64,000 bases of DNA from Treponema sp. UBA3870 (GCA_002392275.1 DGGQ01000107.1:4828-68827), one strand, 5' to 3'; shown: positions 8,002 through 16,630, counted from the stretch's first letter. Numbers and translations are program-made. The notes: generated from the letters alone by a model not told the origin.

Positions 8002-9108
8002 ATGGATTTTCCCGTTTGGTTCAAAAGATTTATTTTTCTTCGATACAGAAAACATGCAATAAAAAATCACCGTCTGGACTATCTTTTTTGGGAATGTACT
8101 CTCCGATGTAATCTCTCGTGTCTGCATTGCGGGAGCGACTGTACAAAAAAAGGTGGCGTAAAAGAAATGTCTGTTGAGGATTTTTCAAAAGTCCTCGATG
8201 ACATAAAGGAGCGCAATCCTGTAAAAAATTTGGCGGTCTGCATAACGGGCGGCGAACCTCTTGTCCGAATCGATTTGGAAGATGCCGGAAGAGAAATTGT
8301 GAAAAGGGGATTCCGCTGGGGCATTGTCACAAACGGACTTTTGTTCACCGCTGAACGATTTGTTTCACTTCTCAACGCAGGTTTAACATCATTGAGTTTT
8401 AGTCTGGATGGATTTGAAAAGGAACACAATCATCTTAGGCAAAACTCCGCGTCATTTGGAAAAGTGGTTTTTGCAATCAACACAGTTTTGGACTTTCAAA
8501 AAAAATATCCTCGGCGTGTCGTGTTTGATATAATCACCTGTGTGCATAAAGGAAATCTTGAATCATTGCGTGAGTTCAGGGATTTTTTGATTGATTTGGG
8601 TGTCGAGCGTTGGAGGATATTTTCAATTTTTCCAGAAGGCCGCGCACGTGAAAATGATTTGTCGTTGAATCCGAAAGAGTACAGGCAGCTGATGGATTTT
8701 ATTGTCGAGACCCGTGGATATAAAAATCAAGATGGAAAATCAATACACCTGAATTATTCGTGCGAAGGATATCTTGGAAAATATGAATTAAAAGCCAGGG
8801 ACCATTTTTTCTTTTGTCGTGGAGGAATCAGCATTGGTTCTGTCTGGTGCAATGGAAATGTCGGGGCATGTCTGAGTGTCCGCTCCCCGGATTTGATTCA
8901 GGGAAATATTTACGAAGAAAAATTCATGGACATCTGGAACAACAAATTTCAAAACATGCGCGACCGTGGATGGGCTAAAATTGGAAAGTGTGCGGAATGC
9001 AAAAAATGGAAACTCTGCATGGGAAATGGAATGCACCTTCATCAAAATCTGACTGGCGATGTTGACCGCTGCAATTATGGAATCCTGTGTTCCGCGAAGG
9101 AGGAATAA
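8002..9108 (+). CDS. Radical SAM/SPASM enzyme of a radical SAM-lipoprotein system
   Basis: The 368-residue enzyme has the radical SAM cluster motif C36-N-L-S-C40-L-H-C43, the GGEPL motif (near residue 87) and a C-terminal SPASM-type cysteine set (CRGG..., GACLS, CAECKKWKLC, then CNYG), which binds auxiliary Fe-S clusters in peptide-modifying family members. The ATG at 8002 is chosen because an AAAAGGGA site precedes it; the longer open frame from 7963 overlaps the lipoprotein gene. It lies between two lipoprotein genes. The expected role is post-translational modification of a partner, probably the upstream lipoprotein. The chemistry is unknown. Confidence 0.88.
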   Translation: MDFPVWFKRFIFLRYRKHAIKNHRLDYLFWECTLRCNLSCLHCGSDCTKKGGVKEMSVEDFSKVLDDIKERNPVKNLAVCITGGEPLVRIDLEDAGREIVKRGFRWGIVTNGLLFTAERFVSLLNAGLTSLSFSLDGFEKEHNHLRQNSASFGKVVFAINTVLDFQKKYPRRVVFDIITCVHKGNLESLREFRDFLIDLGVERWRIFSIFPEGRARENDLSLNPKEYRQLMDFIVETRGYKNQDGKSIHLNYSCEGYLGKYELKARDHFFFCRGGISIGSVWCNGNVGACLSVRSPDLIQGNIYEEKFMDIWNNKFQNMRDRGWAKIGKCAECKKWKLCMGNGMHLHQNLTGDVDRCNYGILCSAKEE

Positions 9109-9109
9109 A

Positions 9110-9559
9110 ATGTTGCGCATGGTAAAAAAATTTGTTTTTATTTTTGGATTGATTTTTGTGGCATCCATTTTTGGTTCATGTATCTCACCAGAGGCTGCAC
9201 ACCTTTTGTTTATTGCGACTGCGCCCGAACATGAAGTTTCGATTGAAGTTAAAAAAGGTTCTGCATACATTTCTGGAATCAAAAACTACAATCACGAAGT
9301 TGAAAATCTATACTCCCATGATATTCCGTCCCAGAGTGAATTACATTCCAATTATGTCGAGCCGCGTCTTTTGATTTCCGGGCAAAAGTTTTCGGAGAGT
9401 TTGAAATACGGCTACCAGTTGATTTTGACCGTGCAGTCTTCCGCTGGCGATGAACTTGAAATTGAAGTTACAGACACCGACGGAAAAAAGAAAAACCACA
9501 AGATAAAAGCACCAATGAATTCAATGACTCTGTGTTTTGAAAATCATTTTAGGCCATAG
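9110..9559 (+). CDS. Lipoprotein, third gene of the radical SAM operon
   Basis: The 149-residue product starts at an ATG with an ideal AAGGAGGA site, 1 nt after the enzyme's stop. It has a signal peptide and lipobox F-G-S-C (lipidated Cys about residue 24). The mature part is a short beta-rich domain with no motif I recognise and no cysteine in the mature chain after the lipidated one. Tight spacing shows it belongs to the operon. It may be a second substrate, a chaperone or an envelope anchor. Nothing in the sequence decides between these. Confidence 0.7.
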   Translation: MLRMVKKFVFIFGLIFVASIFGSCISPEAAHLLFIATAPEHEVSIEVKKGSAYISGIKNYNHEVENLYSHDIPSQSELHSNYVEPRLLISGQKFSESLKYGYQLILTVQSSAGDELEIEVTDTDGKKKNHKIKAPMNSMTLCFENHFRP

Positions 9560-9565
9560 AATACC

Positions 9566-10096
9566 TTACCAGCAGTATGAAATGCCAAGCGTCAAATCCA
9601 CCGGTGAATGGGTTTTAAATGGATTTTGATTTTCAATGAAAAGCATGGAAAGTCCGGCCCCGACATTCAGCTGAAGGTTTTGTGTCATCTGTCTTATGTA
9701 GTAAATCTTTGCGCCCGCCACAAAACCTACGACACATGATTTTGGATGCAAATCTGCACAGACTATCCCAAGCCCCGCGAAAATAGATGGACGGAAAAAA
9801 TCATTTTGTGTAATTGCAAAACTGTTGTCCAGTCCCAGCGAGATTTCGTTTACCAACAAAAGTTTTCCAGAATTTTTGATTGAGGCAAAATCTTGGCCCG
9901 CCTTTACAAAAACATCCAGCGACTTGTAAATTGGATATGAAAACTGCAAGTCATATTTGAAACTTGGTTTGTCACAAAAAGCATCCTGCGAAAAATCCGG
10001 CATGGCAGCCCCCAAATCAAGCTGAAGCCGAGGACCCGCAAATCCAAGACCCACAAGCAAAATAAAAAGCGTGGGAAAGAGAATTATTTTTTTCAT
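9566..10096 (-). CDS. Small outer-membrane beta-barrel protein
   Basis: The 176-residue protein has a signal peptide (about 1-20, G-F-A-G) and alternating hydrophobic strands ending in L-T-L-G-I-S-Y-C-W, a C-terminal aromatic outer-membrane insertion signal. The size suits an eight-stranded OmpA/OmpW-like barrel. An AAGGAGG site precedes the ATG. It converges with the radical SAM operon with only 6 nt between stops. Function unknown. Confidence 0.7.
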   Translation of the reverse strand: MKKIILFPTLFILLVGLGFAGPRLQLDLGAAMPDFSQDAFCDKPSFKYDLQFSYPIYKSLDVFVKAGQDFASIKNSGKLLLVNEISLGLDNSFAITQNDFFRPSIFAGLGIVCADLHPKSCVVGFVAGAKIYYIRQMTQNLQLNVGAGLSMLFIENQNPFKTHSPVDLTLGISYCW

Positions 10097-10332
10097 AACT
10101 AATGCCTCCTTTTTTTATAGATTTTGTAAATATAAAAAATATGCACATTAAGGGAATACTCTATTTTTTGAGGATTTCCTTATGTTTTTTTAATGTGAAA
10201 AGCGTATTGTTGCTTTGCCATTTTCTAGCAAAGCATCATCATTTCCATACAAATTGTACAGATAGATAAGATTAAAAAACTTATTTTTTTCATTTTTGCC
10301 TCTAAAATAATTTTACCACATGGAATTTTCAG

Positions 10333-10508
10333 TCCAAGATTCCAACTAGAAGACAGCGCGCTTTGTCTATGTCAAGGATTGTCGCCCCATTTTTTGAATT
10401 TCGCAAGGCCTTGGAGGGCAAATATTACGTAGATCACTCTTCGCTCGGGCGGACTGTTACGAACATCACTGCTATGATGTATGTAATATTACATATGTAA
10501 TATTGAGA
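10333..10508. repeat. 176-bp dispersed repeat, copy 1
   Basis: It is nearly identical to 11873-12048 (three mismatches seen, all in the first 35 bp). It ends with the 20-bp palindrome AATATTACATATGTAATATT. Inside, a 43-codon plus-strand frame (ATG 10369, stop in the palindrome at 10500) is identical in both copies but has no ribosome site. The opposite strand also has open frames. The rest of 10097-10619 is AT-rich with no gene I can support. Confidence 0.85.
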
Positions 10509-10619
10509 TAATGGAGGTTTCATTTGTATTTTATCATTTGTCCAAATCTGCCCCCGGTGCTTATTTGCGCTGCGAGATTTGATATTTTTGATGTGCTATA
10601 CTCAAAGATGGACCACATT

Positions 10620-11174
10620 TTATCCAAAAAGGCCCGGGTGGATTTCTTTTTCCGTTGGGGTGCAGGAATTGATAAAACCGTCAACATCGTCAAGGGCTGG
10701 CAGGTTTTCCACTTTTTCATCAAAATAATCTTTTACAATGTATGTGTAGGAATCATAAATTCTGAAAATGTCCATGTAAAGATAATTTAGGTTGATATAG
10801 ATGTCGCCTATATAGTTTCTTTTTCCCGCCTCAATTTTAAATTCATAGCGGCACATGAAGTCAGAAAAGTTTCCTATCCTGTAAAGATAATATTTCCCCG
10901 CATCCAGTAAAACGTCAAAGGTCTGTTCCTTTTCAGTCGGGCTTATTTTGAATGAGGAAGAATTGTCCCCTACAAAATACAAATCCTGCTTTAATGGAAA
11001 TCCTTTGTATTTGCCGGATTTATCGAGATTGAATTCTTCGCCTACCCAATCACAGTAAACGGTAAAAGTTGCATATCCAGTCGAAGAACTTTCGTACTTT
11101 GTTGGCAATGATTTGCAACTAAATAGCGTTACTGCAATCGCAAGGGACAGGAAAATAAGGGAAAACTTTTTCAT
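10620..11174 (-). CDS. Putative lipoprotein, unknown function
   Basis: The ATG at 11174 starts M-K-K-F-S-L-I-F with lipobox L-F-S-C (Cys20); the longer frame to 11216 adds a non-signal N terminus. The 184-residue product has a mature beta-rich domain (repeated Y/F strands, A-G-K-Y-Y-L-Y-R, E-A-G-K-R-N-Y-I-G-D), like small carbohydrate- or peptide-binding lipoproteins, but I do not recognise the family. No clear Shine-Dalgarno. With the next gene it lies between two copies of the 176-bp repeat. Confidence 0.65.
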   Translation of the reverse strand: MKKFSLIFLSLAIAVTLFSCKSLPTKYESSSTGYATFTVYCDWVGEEFNLDKSGKYKGFPLKQDLYFVGDNSSSFKISPTEKEQTFDVLLDAGKYYLYRIGNFSDFMCRYEFKIEAGKRNYIGDIYINLNYLYMDIFRIYDSYTYIVKDYFDEKVENLPALDDVDGFINSCTPTEKEIHPGLFG

Positions 11175-11225
11175 AATCTTAATGCTGCCGCTACGTTGAC
11201 ACCTATTTTCCATCATTGAGTTGCC

Positions 11226-11705
11226 TTAGTTTACAGGTACTCCCATGACACGGATTCGGACATTGTAATTGTCAACAGCCCTCATCTGGTTCCATGAGCC
11301 AAGGTCAAGTGCGAGCAGGGAAAGTATGGACGTTCCGATTGTTGCATAGCCCGCCACAGGTCTAACAGTGTCCGCAGCCGGAAGGCCATCTGCAAAAGTG
11401 TAGACAAGGTTTGTCCCCAACGTTACGACAGCGACACCAATAAGAGTGTAGCCCGCAATCCTCCAGCCTTTTGCATTTTTTAGAAGAACCTCGTTTTCTG
11501 GAATCTGGGAAACAAGGGCTGTAAGTTCTTTCTGGCTAAGACGGGTTCCGTCCTCCAGAGAATAGTTGACAAAAGAAAATTTGTCGCTGTGGACTATTAG
11601 CTGTCCGTCACTATTCTGAACCGTTGCAGCAGAAAAAGTCTGTGCTGTTGCTGGAACCATAAAAAGTGCGAGCAGGGCGATTATTGTTAAATAAATTTTT
11701 TTCAT
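11226..11705 (-). CDS. Secreted or inner-membrane protein, unknown function
   Basis: The 159-residue protein has a signal peptide (cleavage near A-T-A-Q, residue 22), a short soluble segment (K-E-L-T-A-L-V-S-Q-I-P-E-N) and two hydrophobic stretches (about 83-105 and 118-138) that could be membrane helices. An AAGGAGAT site precedes the ATG. It lies upstream of, and is probably cotranscribed with, the lipoprotein at 10620-11174 (51 nt gap). This kind of envelope protein recurs in Treponema and Bacteroidetes; no function is known to me. Confidence 0.65.
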   Translation of the reverse strand: MKKIYLTIIALLALFMVPATAQTFSAATVQNSDGQLIVHSDKFSFVNYSLEDGTRLSQKELTALVSQIPENEVLLKNAKGWRIAGYTLIGVAVVTLGTNLVYTFADGLPAADTVRPVAGYATIGTSILSLLALDLGSWNQMRAVDNYNVRIRVMGVPVN

Positions 11706-11830
11706 TTTGAATCTCCTTGTAATTTATATTTATTAAAAAATGGTAATCCCATTTTCATTTTAAATTTGTTTTTTTCATAATAATTCTCCTATAAATTTTT
11801 CTCATATACTATGAGAAGATTAAAATATTT

Positions 11831-11854
11831 TCGCTTTTTAAAGCGATTTTTTTT
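11831..11854 (+). terminator. Hairpin with T-run, no obvious upstream gene
   Basis: TCGCTTT-TT-AAAGCGA is a perfect 7-bp stem followed on the plus strand by eight T. All genes to its left for 1.8 kb are on the minus strand, so if it works it would end an unannotated plus-strand (antisense) transcript. Confidence 0.45.
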
Positions 11855-11872
11855 ACCCCATGGGATTTTTAT

Positions 11873-12048
11873 TCCAAGATTCCAACTGCAAGACAGCGCG
11901 TTTTGTCTATGTCAAGGATTGTCGCCCCATTTTTTGAATTTCGCAAGGCCTTGGAGGGCAAATATTACGTAGATCACTCTTCGCTCGGGCGGACTGTTAC
12001 GAACATCACTGCTATGATGTATGTAATATTACATATGTAATATTGAGA
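11873..12048. repeat. 176-bp dispersed repeat, copy 2
   Basis: This is the second copy of 10333-10508, in the same orientation. The internal 43-codon frame and the palindromic end are unchanged; sequence diverges right after the palindrome. The two copies bracket the genes at 10620-11174 and 11226-11705. Confidence 0.85.
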
Positions 12049-12156
12049 AAATGAAGATTTTTGGATGGTAAAATATTACCAGCTTTGCACTTGGTCTGAC
12101 AATTTTCTTTTAAAAAACTGGTGGCAAAATCATTTAATTTGATATAAAATAGAATT

Positions 12157-12921
12157 ATGAAAAATTTTTTGTACAACAAGAAGACGATTCTCGGACTGAG
12201 AATTTTCTCTGCGATTGCCATTTTCATTTTGATTGTCGTCAATGTTTTGACTTTTGTGAGTGGCGAGATTTTTTTGGATGGCGCAATCAACATCAACCGA
12301 CTGAACACTGTTGTAATCAATTTTTTTACTATCGTGATAGCGGTATTTGTTTTGTTTTTTCCGCAAAAATTCGGACTCATTGCCGTGGCGTGTTTTTTGT
12401 ACATGATTAAAATTTTTGTTTGGGACAAGGGAAATCCAATGGGCATAATGATGGCCTCCCTGCAAATCTGCATACTGTATGTCCGTGGATTTTTTATGAA
12501 GCACAAGGGACCAAAAATTGCAATCCTCTCCATCATACTGATTGCGCTACAATGTTCCCGCCTAAGATTTGGTGCGGAAGTTTTGTTTCGGGATTTGGTC
12601 ATGGACATGGGTTATTCGTTTGTCTTTTTCTTTGCGGTGTTTTTTATTGTCGGGTTTGAATCAAGAAACAGAAGTACGGAAAAAATTTTGAATCTTGCAC
12701 TGTATGATGGTCTGAAGGAAAGCGATGTGGACCTGCTGAACTGTGTTCTCAACAATCAACAGTACAAGGTGATTGCAATCAACATGAACAAAAGCGAGGG
12801 TGCGGTAAGAAACCGTCTGAATAAAATCTATGACGCTATTGGAGTTTTGGACCGCATCGGTTTTTTGACAACATTTACAGGTTTTGATGTAATCTTTAAG
12901 CCTGTCGAGCAACCCGCCTGA
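12157..12921 (+). CDS. Membrane protein with C-terminal HTH (LuxR-like) domain
   Basis: The 254-residue protein has about six hydrophobic helices over residues 10-170 (starting L-R-I-F-S-A-I-A-I-F), then a cytoplasmic tail. The tail segment L-K-E-S-D-V-D-L-L-N-C-V-L, Q-Q-Y-K-V-I-A-I-N-M-N-K-S-E-G-A-V-R-N-R matches a LuxR/sigma-4-type helix-turn-helix. It is therefore probably a membrane-bound transcription regulator that senses through its helices. TAAAAT lies exactly 6 nt before the ATG and no ribosome site is present, so the mRNA is probably leaderless. Target genes are unknown; the next gene (pyrK-pyrD) is 39 nt away. Confidence 0.7.
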   Translation: MKNFLYNKKTILGLRIFSAIAIFILIVVNVLTFVSGEIFLDGAININRLNTVVINFFTIVIAVFVLFFPQKFGLIAVACFLYMIKIFVWDKGNPMGIMMASLQICILYVRGFFMKHKGPKIAILSIILIALQCSRLRFGAEVLFRDLVMDMGYSFVFFFAVFFIVGFESRNRSTEKILNLALYDGLKESDVDLLNCVLNNQQYKVIAINMNKSEGAVRNRLNKIYDAIGVLDRIGFLTTFTGFDVIFKPVEQPA

Positions 12922-12960
12922 TGTTCCCCTTTTTTATAAAAACGTTTATAATGAATTATT

Positions 12961-14772
12961 ATGATAGACGAAGCTCTTGTTGATTCTGATGGAAACGGAA
13001 TACAGTTTTTTGGTGACGGTCTGGTTTGCGAACTGAAAAAAATTGACGGTCAGACCAATGTTTTTCTTTTGCGGACGGTGATTGAACTGGAGCGCGAAAC
13101 CCAAGTTGCCCCGGAGCCGGGACAGTTTTACATGCTACGCAGCAAAAAAAGTGCCGCATATTTTGGTCGGCCAATTTCGGTCTACCGCTCAAAAGTTTTT
13201 TCGGAAAATGGAAAGCGTAAAATCGAATTGCAGTTTATGATTTTGGAAAAGGGAACGGGGACAAAGGAATTGTGCCAGATGCTTCCCGGAGAAAAAGTCG
13301 TTTTGTCAGGCCCCATGGGAAACGTTTTTCATGCCCCGGACTGTTCGGACGGAAAGGTTGAAACCTGTATTGTGGGCGGTGGAATCGGTGTTGCCCCTGT
13401 AGCAAACTTTGCGTCGTCATTAAAAAATGGAAGTTATGATTTTTTTGCGAGTTTCCGCTCCGGTTCTTACGGTCTTGATTATGTGAATCCACGAGAGCTT
13501 TTTATTACAACGGATGACGGAAGCCAGGGAATCCACGGTATGCTGAGTGCCGCGCTGACTGTTGATAAGATTAGGGATGCCGGGTATAAGTATATTTTTG
13601 CCTGCGGTCCCGAACCGATGCTTGCTTATGTCCAAAATGTTGCGCGCGAGGCTGGTGTCAAAGCGTACCTAAGTCTGGAGCACAGAATGTTGTGCGGAGC
13701 GGGTGCGTGTCTTGGTTGTACGATTCAAACCGATGAGGGAACTTTGCGTGTGTGCAAGGACGGGCCTGTTTTTGATTCCGACATAATCCATTTTGCAAAA
13801 CCGTCGCCCAGAAAAAATCCTCTGCCGGAAAATGTTGAGCCTGACTTGAGTGTGTCAATCTGTGGGGTGCGTTTTAAGAATCCTGTAATTGCCGCGTCTG
13901 GAACCTTTGGTTATGGCCAGAACTTCCGTGGACTTTCCGATGTGGGCGCGTGGGGCGGAATCTCGTCAAAGGGAACGACCCTTGAACCTCGTCAGGGAAA
14001 TCCGGGAGAACGGAGCATAGAAGTTGCAAGCGGCGACATAAACTCAATCGGTCTGCAAAATCCTGGCATGAAAGAGGTTGTCGAAAAAATTGTTCCCGAA
14101 ATGATGAAGCTGGATTCTGTCATAATTTTGAATGTGGCCGGGCATGATTTGTCGTCCTATGTCGAAGCCGTTCGCATGGCAGATTCAACTGATGTAAAAA
14201 TGATAGAGCTGAACATAAGCTGTCCTAACGTGAAGGCCGGTGGACAGGCATGGGGAATGGTCCCGGAGGCTGCGTCCGAATGTGTGTCTGCGGTGCGTGC
14301 GGTGACAAAAAAGCCGCTGATTGTAAAGCTGACTCCCAATGCTCCTGATTTGCGTGCGGTTGCAAGGGCATGTATTGATGCCGGTGCCGATGCGTTGAGT
14401 CTTGTGAACACATTTTTGGCGACCGCAATCGACATTGAAAAGGGGAAACCTTTTTTTGAAAACATTCGTGCCGGATTGTGTGGACCTGCAATCAAACCAA
14501 TAGCCCTTCGCATGGTCTATGATGTGGTCGAAGAAATCAACAAAATGCCGGAGGAAAAAAGGGTCCCGGTGATTGGCATTGGTGGAATCGAAAAGTGGCA
14601 GGACGCGGTTGAGTTCATAATGGCTGGAGCAAGTGCCGTGCAGATTGGGAGCGCTGTTTTTGCAAATCCGAATGTTGCCCGGGATGTGTGCGATGGACTG
14701 AAATCCTTTATGAAGCGGAAGGGCTACAATAATATAGAAGATTTTAGGGGAATTGCGCAGGTCGGAAATTAA
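12961..14772 (+). CDS. Fused dihydroorotate dehydrogenase: PyrK (electron transfer) - PyrD (catalytic)
   Basis: One 603-residue chain joins two normally separate subunits of class 1B dihydroorotate dehydrogenase (pyrimidine synthesis). Residues about 15-285 are PyrK: FAD-binding region, nucleotide-binding G-G-G-I-G-V-A-P, and the [2Fe-2S] motif C-G-A-G-A-C-L-G-C ... V-C-K-D-G-P-V-F. Residues about 290-603 are PyrD: N-P-V-I-A-A-S-G-T-F-G-Y-G, N-I-S-C-P-N-V with the catalytic-base cysteine at about 420, and G-I-G-G-I. Class 1B enzymes pass electrons from dihydroorotate through FMN, Fe-S and FAD to NAD+. No frameshift separates the halves. TATAAT lies 8 nt before the ATG, with no Shine-Dalgarno. 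Confidence 0.93.
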   Translation: MIDEALVDSDGNGIQFFGDGLVCELKKIDGQTNVFLLRTVIELERETQVAPEPGQFYMLRSKKSAAYFGRPISVYRSKVFSENGKRKIELQFMILEKGTGTKELCQMLPGEKVVLSGPMGNVFHAPDCSDGKVETCIVGGGIGVAPVANFASSLKNGSYDFFASFRSGSYGLDYVNPRELFITTDDGSQGIHGMLSAALTVDKIRDAGYKYIFACGPEPMLAYVQNVAREAGVKAYLSLEHRMLCGAGACLGCTIQTDEGTLRVCKDGPVFDSDIIHFAKPSPRKNPLPENVEPDLSVSICGVRFKNPVIAASGTFGYGQNFRGLSDVGAWGGISSKGTTLEPRQGNPGERSIEVASGDINSIGLQNPGMKEVVEKIVPEMMKLDSVIILNVAGHDLSSYVEAVRMADSTDVKMIELNISCPNVKAGGQAWGMVPEAASECVSAVRAVTKKPLIVKLTPNAPDLRAVARACIDAGADALSLVNTFLATAIDIEKGKPFFENIRAGLCGPAIKPIALRMVYDVVEEINKMPEEKRVPVIGIGGIEKWQDAVEFIMAGASAVQIGSAVFANPNVARDVCDGLKSFMKRKGYNNIEDFRGIAQVGN

Positions 14773-14787
14773 ATTTCTTCTAATCTC

Positions 14788-14816
14788 TTGTTTATTATGA
14801 CAAAATTAGATAAAAT
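14788..14816 (+). promoter_or_regulatory. Predicted promoter of the THUMP methyltransferase gene
   Basis: TTGTTT (14788-14793) and TAAAAT (14811-14816) are 17 nt apart. The -10 box ends 7 nt before the ATG at 14824, placing the start site at the codon itself. Confidence 0.5.
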
Positions 14817-14823
14817 GTCATTT

Positions 14824-15978
14824 ATGAATAAGTATGTGGCTTTGTGCGCCGTGGGTGCGGAACGGATTCTGGGAAACGAAATCAAGCAACTGGGATACAA
14901 ACTGGCGGGAAATGCTCCGGGGCGCGTGTGTTTTTTGGGCGATTCGGACGCTCTGTACAGGGCGAACCTTTGTCTGAGGACCAGCGACCGGGTTTATATT
15001 TTGATGGCGGAATATACTGCCTCAAATTTTGATGAGCTTTTTGATGGATGCTACGACGTTAACTGGCAGGACTTTTTTTTCAAGGACAGCAGGGTTGTGG
15101 TGGACAAGGTTAGAATCCACAAAAGCAGAATCAACAGCGAGCATACAGTCCAGTCAATGATTCAGAAAGCCGTATACAAAAAACTGGGTGACATCTGGCG
15201 AATGACGACCTTTCCAGAGACTGGCGAGCGTTCGGATATACGCATATATATAGAAGAAAATAATGTGATGGTGCTGCTCGATACCAGTGGCGAGGCTCTG
15301 CACAAGCGTGGGTACAGGACCGACGGTGGTGTTGCCCCATTGCGTGAGACTACCGCTGCGATTTTGTTACAGGAAATGCTCTGGCGGCGGAAGATTCCAT
15401 TGCACGACCCATTTTGCGGGAGCGGAACGATTGTCACCGAGGCTACGCTCTATGCCTACAATGTTGCGCCTGGATTGGGAAGGCATTTTGCTTTTGAGAA
15501 TCTGTCGATATTCAATCAGCAGAGTTTTGTTGAAATCAAAAAACAGGAGGCCGCGAAAATCCGTACCGATGTTGAATGTCGGATTACTGGAAGCGACATT
15601 GATCCTGCGGCTGTGTCACGTGCAAAAATCAATGCGGAACATGCCTGTGTGACTGCCGGTCGCGCGCTCCAGATGATTGGAAGCGACATGAAAATCCAGC
15701 GTCCAGATTTTATTGTCAGTGATTTTTCGGATTTGAAGGCTCCATACGACGAGGGAATGATAATCACAAATCCTCCATACGGTGAAAGAATTGGAGATGT
15801 GGAGCAGGCTGAGGAAATCTACAGGAAGATGGCTTCTATGTTCGAGGATTTTCCCGGCTGGCAGATTGGTGTAATCACAAACCAAAAGAGTTTCCAGAGC
15901 TGTGTCGGAAAATATGCTTCCGCGCTGAAATCAATCAAGACAGGAAATCTGGATACGACCCTCTACATCTACAAATAG
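14824..15978 (+). CDS. THUMP-domain class I SAM-dependent RNA methyltransferase
   Basis: The 384-residue protein has an N-terminal ferredoxin-like/THUMP region (N-K-Y-V-A-L-C-A-V-G-A-E-R-I-L-G-N-E) and a C-terminal methyltransferase domain: D-P-F-C-G-S-G-T-I (SAM site, about residue 197) and T-N-P-P-Y-G-E-R (motif IV, about 318). This is the architecture of the RlmL N-terminal/YpsC group, which makes N2-methylguanosine in large-subunit rRNA. Starts at 14797 and 14815 are also in frame. I prefer 14824 because the family begins there and the promoter ends just before it. The TetR gene follows 13 nt downstream. Confidence 0.88.
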   Translation: MNKYVALCAVGAERILGNEIKQLGYKLAGNAPGRVCFLGDSDALYRANLCLRTSDRVYILMAEYTASNFDELFDGCYDVNWQDFFFKDSRVVVDKVRIHKSRINSEHTVQSMIQKAVYKKLGDIWRMTTFPETGERSDIRIYIEENNVMVLLDTSGEALHKRGYRTDGGVAPLRETTAAILLQEMLWRRKIPLHDPFCGSGTIVTEATLYAYNVAPGLGRHFAFENLSIFNQQSFVEIKKQEAAKIRTDVECRITGSDIDPAAVSRAKINAEHACVTAGRALQMIGSDMKIQRPDFIVSDFSDLKAPYDEGMIITNPPYGERIGDVEQAEEIYRKMASMFEDFPGWQIGVITNQKSFQSCVGKYASALKSIKTGNLDTTLYIYK

Positions 15979-15991
15979 GGACAGATTTTTT

Positions 15992-16588
15992 ATGGCAATC
16001 ATTGTTGAACACGAAAAACGCAGGCACGAAATCCTTGGAAAATCACTCGACCTTTTTATCGAGGAGGGCTACGAGAATGTGACTTTCCAGAAAATTGCCG
16101 ACCGTTGCGGAATCACAAGGACCACGCTTTATATCTATTTCAAAAACAAGCAGGAGATTTTTGTTTCCAGCATAAAGGAGCTTACGGACAAACTGGAGGA
16201 GCAGCTCAAGGAAATAATTTTCCAGAAAGATTTGTCTGCGGCGGACTGTCTTAAAAAATTTGTCTGCCACATTCTTGACCAGTGTGAGAGCTACAAAAGA
16301 TTTTTCAAAATACTTCTGGTCTACCTGATCCAGATTCAGAAGACCGGTGTGGATGCGGGAAAGCGTGTGGACCGTCGTGTGCTAAAGTTGCGGCACATGC
16401 TCAACATAATTATAATCAGGGGAAAGGAGACCGGGGAGTTCAAGGATGTTCCAATCAAGCAGACCACCGACATTCTGTACACTCTTTTGGAAAGCGGTGT
16501 ATTCAGGCTGGCGGTTGAGGGGCGCAAGGATATTGAGGACACTAGGCGGATTGTGAATCTGATGGTGGATTCGCTCCGTGTTGATTGA
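15992..16588 (+). CDS. TetR/AcrR-family transcriptional regulator
   Basis: The 198-residue protein has an N-terminal TetR helix-turn-helix (residues about 8-55: R-R-H-E-I-L-G, then F-Q-K-I-A-D-R-C-G-I-T-R-T-T-L-Y-I-Y-F-K-N-K) and an all-helical ligand domain. AGGGACA precedes the ATG. It is probably cotranscribed with the upstream RNA methyltransferase. A perfect 15-bp palindrome lies 7 nt beyond its stop and upstream of the PrsW-like gene, which makes that gene a likely target. The ligand is unknown. Confidence 0.9.
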   Translation: MAIIVEHEKRRHEILGKSLDLFIEEGYENVTFQKIADRCGITRTTLYIYFKNKQEIFVSSIKELTDKLEEQLKEIIFQKDLSAADCLKKFVCHILDQCESYKRFFKILLVYLIQIQKTGVDAGKRVDRRVLKLRHMLNIIIIRGKETGEFKDVPIKQTTDILYTLLESGVFRLAVEGRKDIEDTRRIVNLMVDSLRVD

Positions 16589-16594
16589 AATATA

Positions 16595-16609
16595 CTTGCA
16601 TAATGCAAG
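16595..16609. promoter_or_regulatory. Perfect 15-bp palindrome, possible TetR operator
   Basis: CTTGCAT-A-ATGCAAG reads the same on both strands around a central A. It sits between the TetR gene and the ATG at 16631, a typical operator position and size for this regulator class. A run of T follows, but a one-base loop makes a terminator unlikely. Confidence 0.55.
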
Positions 16610-16630
16610 AATTTTTATTATTCTTTAGGC

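Noticed and set aside
10369..12040. Identical 43-codon frames inside the 176-bp repeats considered as a small gene family
   Set aside because: No ribosome site, stop placed inside the palindrome, and the opposite strand is equally open. Better treated as a repeat element until transcription is shown.
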